DNA from: Salvia splendens | Taxonomy: Eukaryota > Streptophyta > Magnoliopsida > Lamiales > Lamiaceae | Assembly (NCBI RefSeq): GCF_004379255.2 | Contig: NC_056036.1 | Coordinates: forward strand, 40,883,576-40,947,575 | Reading direction: 5' to 3' | DNA: 64,000 bases | Part shown: in pieces, positions 23,540-33,300 of the stretch | Layout of the letters: each line of letters begins with the position of its first letter | How positions within the stretch are numbered: position 1 is the stretch's first letter | The notes under the pieces: generated by a model | Told to the model about the DNA's origin: nothing | Databases searched by the model: none | The model's input: the letters and a program-made list of their open reading frames with translations, nothing else | Translations under genes and position numbers: made by a program

Positions 23540-24237
23540 CAAATATGCTAAATAATAATTCTACACAATAATAATTCTACACAATAATAATTCTGCACAA
23601 TAATAATTCTACACAATAATAATTCAACACAATATTTCAACTCAATTCACAACCAATTACAAACCCTAGCTAACTATCCAACAATTACTCAAATAATGTA
23701 AAAGATAAGCATACTAACCGAAAATAAATTTTGGGGAAAATAGCACCGATAGATGGATGGAGGGCGAATTCGCATGGAGCAGTCTACCTTGGATAAAATC
23801 GCGAGTGTGTGGGCTGAGTTTTTCGCGATTTGGGGGAGGAGAAGGGATATATCAGATCTGTCTAAAGCCGCCAATGAGAGTGGCGTCTTCTTTGAAACCC
23901 GCCGACCTCGTTGGCGTATTTCATCAAAACGACATTCTACCCGGCGTTTCTACTTGCATAAACACGCCAACGTAAAAGGCGTTTTATAAGTATACACGCC
24001 AATGCGATTGGCGTTTTACACTCAATACTGTATTTATAAAAAATAATACTAAAATACGTTGAAATTAAAAGACGCCAACGTAGTTGGCGTTTTAAATAAA
24101 AACCGCCAATGTTGTTGGGGTTTTTACTTATAGAAACGCCAATGCGGTTGGCGTTTTTCTCATATTTGGAACATATAACAAAACGGGTACATTTCCGTTA
24201 TTTCCAAGGCAAACTAGCCTAGAAACCCGATTTTCCC
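23540..24237 (-). repeat. right terminal inverted repeat of the MULE
   Basis: Inverted partner of 17905-18492. It is about 110 bp longer because of four to five tandem copies of AATAATAATTCTACAC at 23549-23625 and extra CGCCAA palindromes at 23930-24160. Confidence 0.85.
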
Positions 24238-24247
24238 ATTTCAACCT
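24238..24247. repeat. right target-site duplication of the MULE
   Basis: ATTTCAACCT, one mismatch from the left copy at 17895-17904. The intron acceptor of the aquaporin fragment lies 18 bases further right. Confidence 0.8.
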
Positions 24248-24265
24248 GACATATGATGTTTGCAG

Positions 24266-24612
24266 CAAATCCGGGTCACAAGATCCCGGACGAGATGACG
24301 GGGTTCGGCGCGTCGGTGCTCGAGGGCGTGATGACGTTCGGGCTCGTGTACACGGTTTACGCATCGAGGAGGGGCGGCGCGGTGGGGCCGTTGGCGGTCG
24401 GGTTCATGTTGGGCTGGTGCGAACGTGTTGGCGTCCGGGCCTTTCACGGGCGGCTCGATGAATCCGGCGCGCGCGTTTGGGGCAGCCGTTGTGGGAGGGA
24501 GTTTCAGGAATCAAGCGGTTTATTGGGTCGGGCCGGGGCCGCCCTGGCCGGAGTTCTCTACGACAATGTGGTGTTCCCTGTGCCAGTTTCGGAGGCAGTC
24601 GTCGATATCTAG
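24266..24612 (+). pseudogene. last exon of a TIP-type (TIP5;1-like) aquaporin, frameshifted fragment
   Basis: TIP aquaporins are tonoplast channels for water and small solutes. After a TTTGCAG acceptor the sequence encodes HKIPDEMTGFGASVLEG, then [12 protein letters not shown] and [15 protein letters not shown] frame slip at about 24414-24420 moves the match to the next frame with [17 protein letters not shown], containing the second NPA box, then [10 protein letters not shown] second slip near 24530-24540 returns it to the first frame with [15 protein letters not shown] and a stop at 24610-24612. Only the C-terminal part of a TIP is present; the first exons, with the first NPA box, are absent on the left side of the MULE too. 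It is therefore a dead fragment, unlike its intact neighbours. TIP5;1 assignment rests on the C-terminal wording. Confidence 0.8.
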
Positions 24613-25144
24613 TTACTTGTAAACAAGTTAGTGTAAGTTGAATTTAGTTGTGTTAGGTGTGTTTTGTATTTATCCTTTGAAGTAAATGATTGTTTTTTTA
24701 CATGTTGAATTTGATGGACTGTTAGGTTGTGTTTGGTTATGTAGAAATAGGTGGACAATGTTGGATATAGAGTATTTTCGAGTCAATTTTACGTGTTTGT
24801 GGTGTTAACTTTGATATCGAAAAACTGTGAAAAGCTTGTTTGAACACAATTAAAATGCATTGCTAAGGCTTGATAACCCACAATTGTAAAATATGCTAAT
24901 GAAATCAATATTGACCATTCCTTGCAACTAAAATAAATACGTATTGGAAGAGCACAGTTTCGTGCCAAACAACATAAAACTCTACTTTCGGCTCTAAAAT
25001 CCTATCCCGAGTTAATTTTCTGGTTATACCCATCCCATAAAACCAAACGAGCCTCACTATAATACATACATTTTCAAAAATTTAGATCTAACAAATACTA
25101 CTATTACACATAACATTAATAATACATGTGGTGATATCCAATCT
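24613..25144. other. intergenic spacer
   Basis: AT-rich, with no gene. The right part is presumably the 3' UTR of the F-box/LRR gene that ends at 25145. Confidence 0.5.
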
Positions 25145-26647
25145 TCAAGAATCCGACCTACTTCTAAACGACTTCCAATCACACGACTTGTTAAAGAACT
25201 TCCCACCCTTCCTCCCAACCCCGGTCCCGGCAAGGCCCGAGCAAAGCCGGCTTCTCGAATCCGGCTCCCATCTCAACTCTGCAAACGCAGTCGAAACCTC
25301 CGGATTGATCTCCTCATCCTTTATATTATTACAAGCCACCACTCTCAAGCTCCTGAGCTCGCTCCATCCCACGGTCACGCTCTCCAGCCCGCGCGCAGTC
25401 AGCAACGCGCATCCCTGGATCGACAGACTCCTCACCCTCCTCAAACCAACCGCGGCCGCAAACACCTCATCACTCAGACCCCAGCAGCTCTGCAGCACCA
25501 GCTCTGTAGCGTCACGACAGATGCGAAACAGAGCCGTTAAGCCCTTCTTGTCCCTCGTCTGGCATTTATCGAGACGCAAGCTCTTGATCACCGGACAATG
25601 CCCCAAATCATCGTACGGATTAGTATCGCTGTTGTCACTGTCGTCGCCATTTATTCGCTTGCAAGAAATCAGCCTCAAACTCGTTAAATTTTGGCAGAAG
25701 GGGAGACCTAGCATCCAGCCATCCTCCATATCGAGGTTGGTTAACGTGAGCTCATCGAGCATCGAGCAGCATTGCCCGATCGCCTTAACGCCCTCGTATC
25801 CGCCTCTGCATCCATTTAATTCGAGCCTCGTGAGCTTCTTGCATCCCTGCGCCAAGATGATCAATCCAACATCGGAAACGCTACCACTCAGCTGTAAAAT
25901 CTGCAGATTCTGGCACGCGGCAATGCCGCGGAGGACTCGATCGCTGCACATACGCAGCTCGAGCTCTCGCAATTTAGGGCACTCCTCAGCTAAGGTGAGA
26001 ACCCCCATCTCGGTAGCGTTCATCACTACCAATTTCGTCAAATTGGGGAATCCGGCGGCTAAAACCCTAACCCCTCTATCGATTTCCTCGCCGCTCAGCG
26101 CGTAATTCTCCGGAGAAAACCAGTCTCTCCGGTGGAAGCAATCGGAGCCGCCGGGGAAGGACACGTGGCTGTTCGTGACAGAAACCCCCAAATTCTGGGG
26201 GGAAAGGATGCAGCCGTTGACCAAATCGATTTCGACGAGATTAGGGAAGCGTGAAAGCAATCTGCCGGAGATGAGAAAGTACCAATCGAGAAGCTTGATT
26301 GAGGTGACGAGCCTGCCCTGGAGATTGAGCCACCGTTTGGAGACGAGGAAATTGGAATGTCGTTGAGATTTGGGGAGATGTGAGAGGATCTTGAGGAGGA
26401 TTTGGTCGGAGAGGAGGGAGGTTTTGTCGATGATGAGGTCGGTGGGGGGGAAATGGTGGAGCTTGGATGCGCGGCGTGAAGAAGGCGGCGGCGGCGGGGG
26501 GATTTGGTTGAGGGATTTGGGGGTGAGGGGTTGTTTGTTGTTGAGGCGCATTGCGAAGAGGACATTGTTGAAGGCTTTCTTGCTCTTGAACCAGCTCGAT
26601 TGTGATGGTGATGAGTGTTGGTTTTCTTTGTCGGGTGAAAACGTCAT
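25145..26647 (-). CDS. F-box/LRR protein (At5g51380/At5g07670-like)
   Basis: A 500-residue single-exon protein. F-box proteins are substrate adaptors of SCF (SKP1-CUL1-F-box) ubiquitin ligases. The F-box lies at about residues 76-120 (TSLLSDQILLKILSHLPKSQ, then NFLVSKRWLNLQGRLV). From about residue 185 onward come degenerate leucine-rich repeats of the Cys-containing type (LTLAEECPKLRELELRMC, NLQILQLSGSVSDVGL, LTRLELNGCRGGYEGV, LTSLRLISCKRI, VIKSLRLDKCQT, ATELVLQSCWGLSDE and VRSLSIQGCALLTARGL). The N-terminus is Ser/Pro-rich with a run of eight prolines. The substrate is unknown. ATG at 26645-26647 is used; there is no upstream in-frame alternative in the frame shown. The coding DNA is markedly GC-richer than its surroundings. 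Confidence 0.9.
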   Translation of the reverse strand: MTFSPDKENQHSSPSQSSWFKSKKAFNNVLFAMRLNNKQPLTPKSLNQIPPPPPPSSRRASKLHHFPPTDLIIDKTSLLSDQILLKILSHLPKSQRHSNFLVSKRWLNLQGRLVTSIKLLDWYFLISGRLLSRFPNLVEIDLVNGCILSPQNLGVSVTNSHVSFPGGSDCFHRRDWFSPENYALSGEEIDRGVRVLAAGFPNLTKLVVMNATEMGVLTLAEECPKLRELELRMCSDRVLRGIAACQNLQILQLSGSVSDVGLIILAQGCKKLTRLELNGCRGGYEGVKAIGQCCSMLDELTLTNLDMEDGWMLGLPFCQNLTSLRLISCKRINGDDSDNSDTNPYDDLGHCPVIKSLRLDKCQTRDKKGLTALFRICRDATELVLQSCWGLSDEVFAAAVGLRRVRSLSIQGCALLTARGLESVTVGWSELRSLRVVACNNIKDEEINPEVSTAFAELRWEPDSRSRLCSGLAGTGVGRKGGKFFNKSCDWKSFRSRSDS

Positions 26648-28354
26648 CGTTTTTGTTGATAGATTTCTCTGCTTCTGCTCTTCAGTTTCGAGCTCACTGT
26701 GGTTTGAAGCATTTAGATTGGGAAATGTTAACGGATAGATTTAGTGTGGGGTCCATTGCAGTTTATCTGGGTGAGTGGTATTCAAAATGAAAATGGGGAG
26801 AATCTATATGCGAAGGTAGCCGTTGTTGTTGATGTTTGACTATTTTTTTTCCCATTACAAATTAGAATTTTTTAAAAATATTTGTTTTATTTTTGGGTGA
26901 TGAGATTACCTCATTCCAATTTATAATCTTTGTTGTGGACTTGGGATTAATCGGGGGAGAGCATTCGAATTTATGCAATTTATGAAAATTCAAAATTTTA
27001 TATAAGAATGAATCTGATCTGAATTGTTCCAAAATTCAAATCTGAAATTTAATTATGAAATCAAATCTGTTTGAAATTATATAAAATATACTATATAAAT
27101 CTAAAAATTCAAAAAATTTAAAACATGTATAAAATCCAAAAATCTAATATCAAATACAGTTAGAATTGTTCAACACAAATGTTTATAATTGTTAGGTTTA
27201 TTTTTTTATTATATTAAATATTAAGATATATCAGTATAGGGGAACATTAAGTATCAGTTTAATATTAACCATTAGATTATGATGCTGGACGGATTAGATT
27301 TGTAGGAGATGTGATGGACCGTTTTACATTATTAGGTAGAATTGATACATTATAGGGGTAGAAATGTAAAAACTGCAATAATATCCTCCGTTTCTAAACT
27401 GCAAGTCATAATTAAGCGTGATTTTTGGAACAACGATTGGTATTCCAATTCCACTCTCTCTCTCATCACAAACGTCTCCCCTAATTCTTCTCTCCACCAA
27501 AACCCTAGCCGCCCCAAATCTGTTGAGAAAAACCGATTGCTCTGTCGTTATCGCCCTAAAGAGGGAGTGAAATCTACACTAGTCCGTCCTCTCTATATAT
27601 CACATCGGTTTGCGGTGTTTTTTGCGAGACCGAGCAAACAATTTATCGAAGTTTTCTACAAAAGGCAAACAATCGACCGGCGTTTTACACATTCTGGTAT
27701 TTTTTCGACCGACAATGTTTTAAAAAGGTCCATTTTTTGAAAATTTATGGTCGTTCTATTCGTTCTTGAGGTTGGTCTGTTCATTATTGCTATGCATTGT
27801 TCATTACGCGCTAAAGCATGTTACACTAATGATGATGTGTTATTAATATGCATTGTTATGAGAAATTAGTTGTACGAACATTGATTTTTGTTTTGCTGCA
27901 GAGAAATTGGTTTCTGTTCTTTAGTTTTCGGTATTTCTCATATACGGTTCTTCTCAAAACACATAAATTAGGTACATTATATTTTGGTATACACTGGCTG
28001 TTTAAACTGTTCTGACATTTTTCAGTTTGAATTATTCTATGCTTGAGATTTTGTTGAAATTTTGTCATGTTTAAATACATTATATGTTTGCTATTGATAC
28101 ATCATGTAACAGAAACTGCTCTGTTGAAAGAATTTGTTACATTACTGCACTATGTTGTTTTTAATTACTGCTTGTTATACTATGGTCTCACTAATGAATT
28201 ATTGATGTATAGTATTACATTATGCACAGATATTTCGTAGTACATTATTGATGTATAATATTACATTATGCACGGATATCTTCTTATAATGTAATCTGTC
28301 TTCCTTAGTATTGAAATGTTGTGTACATTATGTTCTTTGATAGTATTACATTAT
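26648..28354. other. promoter of the F-box/LRR gene and AT-rich intergenic DNA
   Basis: No convincing gene. The stretch from 27440 to 27600 has CTCTCTCTC and ACCCTAGCCGCCCC words typical of plant 5' leaders and a TATATATCAC sequence, but no coding frame with recognisable content follows. From about 27780 rightward, the words ACATTAT and TAATGTA become very frequent and stay so to about 30600. Confidence 0.4.
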
Positions 28355-28902
28355 GGGTAAATTGCTTCAAAAGTCGTCAACTTTGCAAATAGTTTGGTAT
28401 TTCCCGTAAACTTTAAAAGTTGCATGAAAAGTCATGAACTTTACCAGGTGTTGCAAATTTCCCGTATGACCCGACCCGGTACATTTCGGCAAAAACTAAT
28501 CCTACGTGGCTCGCCGGAGGCGTGACATGGCAAAATCTCCGGCTGTACAATAAAACGACGTTGTTTTTTAGTTTCAATTAAATTAAATTGAAGCATGAAT
28601 TAGAAATCGATCTGTCTATTTGTTTGCAGATTTGTTTATTCGTTTATTTGAACTCGAATTGAGGCATAAAATAGATTGTTTGCAGATTAAAAGGGAAAAA
28701 AAAGTCATTTAATGCATAGCCAGCATCCTAATCATCCGCCACTTCAGCATAAAATTTACACGTCAACACTCGGATGGCCGGAATATCCGACACGGGAAAT
28801 CGGCACCCAAATGTAAAGTTTGTGACTTTTCATGCAACATTTAAAGTTTACGGGAAATACCAAACTATTTGCAAAGTTGACGACTTTTGAAGCAATTTAC
28901 CC
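28355..28902. mobile_element. MULE-type MITE with ~90-bp terminal inverted repeats
   Basis: The left end begins GGGTAAATTGCTTCAAAAGT and continues as an almost perfect inverted match of the right end for about 90 bp. Differences are a few bases near TTTAAA[A/T]GTTGCATG and GTCA[TG/CA]AACTTTAC. The element is bounded on both sides by the same 9-bp TTACATTAT (28346-28354 and 28903-28911), a Mutator-sized target duplication. There is no coding capacity; a CCGGCC/TGACGTG-containing core sits in the middle. Confidence 0.9.
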
Positions 28903-30109
28903 TTACATTATTGATCAGCAATGATCTTTAAAAGTACGCAACTTTTAGAAATCAACTGTTCAGTAACATTATAGTTAGACACAATGTGACATTATTGTTT
29001 GGTAAATCTTACATTATCATCCAAACTCAAAGTTTACATCATGTAATATGTGTTTTATATTATTTATTACTATAAATATGTATCTTCAACCTGTGTTAAT
29101 CGTGGTTTCAAAAAAAATCATAGTTGATTTGCTGACAAAATTCGAAAGGCCAAAATTAGCTAGGTTCATCCGACGGTGTTCAATACATGTTGTGACAATG
29201 CCATGGGGAAACGCACTGGGCCATCTCGACGGTGGTTGATGAACTTGAATTCTTAAAACAATGATTTCGTACTATGTGATTTGAAATGGATTTGTAGGGT
29301 ATTTTGTTTAGATTTATTACGATGTGGAGCACTTGAGATGGTTTGAATGTTTGTTTTTGAATGCTCGTGTCTTGGTAATTGAATGTACATTTTTTTATAA
29401 TGAATATTCCCTGCATAATAATGTAAAGTTACACTAGCAAATAATGTAGCATTAAAATCAACGATCATATAAGTGACCCTTATGCCTTTTAATGTACATG
29501 AACATATTTCTAACCTTTATCATTGTTTTTGTAATATTCTATTTTCTATGTTGAACACTTACTTCATAATAATGAACACTTATGAATTTTATAAGTGATC
29601 CTTGTGAATTTTATAATGACCCTTATGAATTTTATATAAGTGACCCTTATGAATTTTATATTGAACACTTACTACATAGTAATGTAAACTTAAACTTGTA
29701 AATAATGTAGCATTATAATCCACGATCACGTAAGTAACCCTTATATTGTTCGAGTAATATTACATTAGTTATAGAGCAACGTATACATTACTAATGTAAA
29801 CCACAATAATAATGTACGGTTCTTATAAAATAATGTACTCTGACAGTAAAAATAATGTAGTAATTATAAAATGTATGGAAAATTAAATTTATGGAAAACA
29901 AACAATGAAATATTAACATTTCTCCTTGCCCTTAGCTTTCTCCTTCTCCTTCTCCTTCTCATTCTCATTCAGGCGGGCACAATTCATGGAATCATGATGG
30001 CTTAACTCTAGACATTTCACACATCTTCTTAGAGGTCTGTTGAACTCCTTTATAGCCTTCTATCTCTTCGAAATGAATAACATACATTATACGAACATAG
30101 TAATATACA
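28903..30109. other. AT-rich region dense in ACATTA/TAATGT words
   Basis: No intact gene is seen. Short direct repeats are present, for example AAGTGACCCTTATGAATTTTATA-like words around 29590-29660 and TAATGTAGCATTA at 29443 and 29702. The only coding-like piece is the small zinc-knuckle remnant at 29913-30055. Confidence 0.45.
29913..30055 (-). pseudogene. C-terminal remnant of a FAR1-related (MULE-derived) protein
   Basis: Read on the minus strand, 47 codons end at a TAA (29913-29915). They encode NRPLRRCVKCLELSHHDSMN followed by C, then a Lys/Glu-rich tail. The C-x2-C..HH..C arrangement is a zinc knuckle like the one at the C-terminus of many FAR1-related proteins and MULE transposases. 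No upstream domain is recognisable, so it is at best a relic. Confidence is limited by its shortness. Confidence 0.45.
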
Positions 30110-30349
30110 TTATTATGGATATATCGTACATGACTTCCAGTATGTGAATTTGTGGATACTATAACCTATCCCTATGGATAATTTAGCCCTATGGGGTTGG
30201 GTCTAACTTCCTCCAGTTAGTGACACTATGTTAATGAGACGATGCCATACCCTAGCCCCATGGACTACTAAACCCTTGAGGAATGGTGTTAACTTCCAGC
30301 CCTTAGGAACCTAATACGATGCTACATTACTGGATAAGTGACGTATACA
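30110..30349. repeat. diverged single copy of the first ~240 bp of the tandem unit
   Basis: This stretch aligns throughout with 30350-30590 (for example CCCTAGCCCCATGGACTACT, ATGGTGTTAACTTCC and AATACGATGCTACATTACTG in both) but with many substitutions. It directly abuts unit 1 of the array and predates its amplification. Confidence 0.85.
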
Positions 30350-33300
30350 TTATCATGGATATATAGTATATTACTTCCAGTCTTTGAATTTTTGGATACT
30401 ATCCCCTAGTCCTACGGATAAGTTAGCCTTATGGGGCTGTGTCTAACTTCCTTCGGTCAGTGACGCTATGTTAATGAGACGATACTACACCCTAGCCCCA
30501 TGGACTACTAAACCATTGGAGAATGGTGTTAACTTCCGGCCCTCAAGGAACTAATACGATGCTACATTACTGGGTAAATGACGTGTACACTGTCATGGAT
30601 ATTTCATACATTACAAGTTGCAAATTCGATATTTCACATGCAAAACAAAACCAAATTGACGGGAATATACCAGAAATTGGATTTAATTACAGCCAATAAA
30701 ATTGTGCTTCGTTCCCATCATTCAATATATGATATGAAAAACAATAAAATCAAGAACCTCTATTGACAAGCGTTTCCACCAAAAACACAAATACCACATC
30801 AATCATAAAAGAAGTCATTGTAATTACGTAAAGTTGTAATAGAAAAAAAATAACAACTTGGAAATACATCAAAAACTAGATGCAATTTAAATAAAAAAGA
30901 TGTTGAATAACACGTTCAAAACAATGATAACAGTAGGGAGTTCATCACGATGGCAAACTGATATACTACAACAAAATTACTTTCTTCCATCGATGATACT
31001 AGTTTAGGATTGAACGAAATCCAATAAAAAAAACTCTTCGCAGGTGGTGAATCTCTGATAAATTGACCAATTGCATGAATTTTTTTTATTAAGGATTGTG
31101 ATTAATCAAGACAACAACTGTAGAAATCATGGAATAAAATATGTCCGATCAATGGATTTTGACCAAATAATAAATGTGACGAGACATCTAATTTTGTGAA
31201 ATTAAATGATATAACGTCGATCTACATTTTACGTAGATAAATGTAGTATATTCACATTCTCAAATCCGATTTCCGGTGAGTGAGAAATAGTGGATTAAAG
31301 TTGGGAATAATTAGTTTTTAACTAAAGCTTGAAGTTTGAGCTTAGGGAATAATTAACTAGTGTTAATTATCCCACATAGGAGAAGTGACACATCTTTTAA
31401 TGTGCTTAAATTAAGTGACTTAATGTTACTTAATAATTATAGTGGACCAAGATGGGTGAAAGAGCTCACACGCGCGCCGTCGCCGCCCGCCTGTGTCCGT
31501 GCTCGCGGGCCTCGGGTCTCGATCTTGGACTTGGACTTGGCAATTGGTCTTCGGGCTCGGGTCTGGACCCGTAGTAATCTTTTTAGACCACCGCTGAGTC
31601 AGCAATCCAAGTGGCTTGACACATCGTCAAGCGCAGCTTGTAACAGCCAACGGTTAGGAATGAACCACGATGAGCCTTCATGGCTTGGTTGACCCTGCAT
31701 GGTGGCTTGGCCTATAAATAGGCTAGCCATTCCACTGCATTTCACACACTGAATATCACAAGCATACTTCCTCTCTGCATAGTCTTTTCGAAGCTCTGCC
31801 TTCTTCCTCTTCCAGTTCGCCGGAGCTCGTTCCAACTGCGGTGTTGCAACGAACGAGACGTAGCTGTTTTATCTTTAGGGACGACACGCCAAAACCGAGA
31901 ATACTACCGGGACGTATCTCGTCTTGCGGAAAGAGGCCTTCCTCGACTCGGCTAAGTTCATCTTACAGTTTCGAATTTCTTATTGTAATTTTTGTTTCTG
32001 TTTTTCTTTTCTTCGATCTTCTCTCGGGTTGTATTACGCCCGGTTAGTGTTTTTATAGCTATATCTCCAACAACAACAAAAAAACAATGGAATTCGACTT
32101 GCATAGCAGAACACCAGATGTCTACAATGGAGAGAGAGAGATGAGAGAGAAAATCTAGTTTAATTTAGGGAAAAAAATTAGAATCAATCTTCCTTAATCG
32201 TATGTGATATTAGAGGGAGAGATTTATGGGAATGAAATAGCCGATCACATTGTGGCTTCCCAAAATGACATTTTTGAATTTTTTTTAATATTTTAATTAA
32301 ATACATGTGGCACTATTTTCGGCCATCAGATCCTCAAATCGTGGGGCTGAGATTCGGTTGGAAGAATGAACAATATATAGAAAAATGAGACGATAAGTTA
32401 TCATGGATATATAGTATATTACTTCCAGTCTTTGAATTTTTGGATACTATCCCCTAGTCCTACGGATAAGTTAGCCTTATGGGGCTGTGTCTAACTTCCT
32501 TCGGTCAGTGACGCTATGTTAATGAGACGATACTACACCCTAGCCCCATGGACTACTAAACCATTGGAGAATGGTGTTAACTTCCGGCCCTCAAGGAACT
32601 AATACGATGCTACATTACTGGGTAAATGACGTGTACACTGTCATGGATATTTCATACATTACAAGTTGCAAATTCGATATTTCACATGCAAAACAAAACC
32701 AAATTGACGGGAATATACCAGAAATTGGATTTAATTACAACCAATAAAATTGTGCTTCGTTCCCATCATTCAATATATGATATGAAAAACAATAAAATCA
32801 AGAACCTCTATTGACAAGCGTTTCCACCAAAAACACAAATACCACATCAATCATAAAAGAAGTCATTGTAATTACGTAAAGTTGTAATAGAAAAAAAATA
32901 ACAACTTGGAAATACATCAAAAACTAGATGCAATTTAAATAAAAAAGATGTTGAATAACACGTTCAAAACAATGATAACAGTAGGGAGTTCATCACGATG
33001 GCAAACTGATATACTACAACAAAATTACTTTCTTCCATCGATGATACTAGTTTAGGATTGAACGAAATCCAATAAAAAAAACTCTTCGCAGGTGGTGAAT
33101 CTCTGATAAATTGACCAATTGCATGAATTTTTTTTATTAAGGATTGTGATTAATCAAGACAACAACTGTAGAAATCATGGAATAAAATATGTCCGATCAA
33201 TGGATTTTGACCAAATAATAAATGTGACGAGACATCTAATTTTGTGAAATTAAATGATATAACGTCGATCTACATTTTACGTAGATAAATGTAGTATATT

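Larger units (their letters stand above)
17905..24237. mobile_element. 6.3-kb Mutator-like element (MULE) carrying a PMD gene and a MuDR transposase, both decayed
   Basis: The left end starts GGAAAATCAGGTTTCTAGG and the right end, reverse-complemented, starts GGGAAAATCGGGTTTCTAGG. Long terminal inverted repeats run to about 18492 on the left and back to about 23540 on the right; the right arm is longer because an AATAATAATTCTACAC word is repeated about five times there. The flanking 10-bp duplication has one mismatch. Inside are, in convergent orientation, a plant mobile domain (PMD) gene on the plus strand (18771-20864) and a MuDR-type transposase on the minus strand (23379-21555), with an array of CGCCAAT/ATTGGCG palindromes between their 3' ends. 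Both genes are broken, so this copy cannot move alone. PMD genes riding on Mutator-like elements are a known theme in plants. Confidence 0.88.

Noticed and set aside
25128..26105. Long plus-strand open frame (325 codons) opposite the F-box/LRR gene
   Set aside because: It is a shadow of the GC-rich minus-strand coding sequence; its translation has no family resemblance, while the minus strand has a clear F-box and leucine-rich repeats.
27342..27740. 132-codon plus-strand frame after a TATATATCAC sequence and leader-like DNA
   Set aside because: The translation has no recognisable motif, no downstream exons were found, and the surrounding sequence is repeat-like.
31361..32072. Possibility that each tandem unit holds a full LTR retrotransposon
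   Set aside because: Only one LTR-like segment occurs per unit and no gag, protease, integrase or reverse transcriptase wording lies between successive copies.
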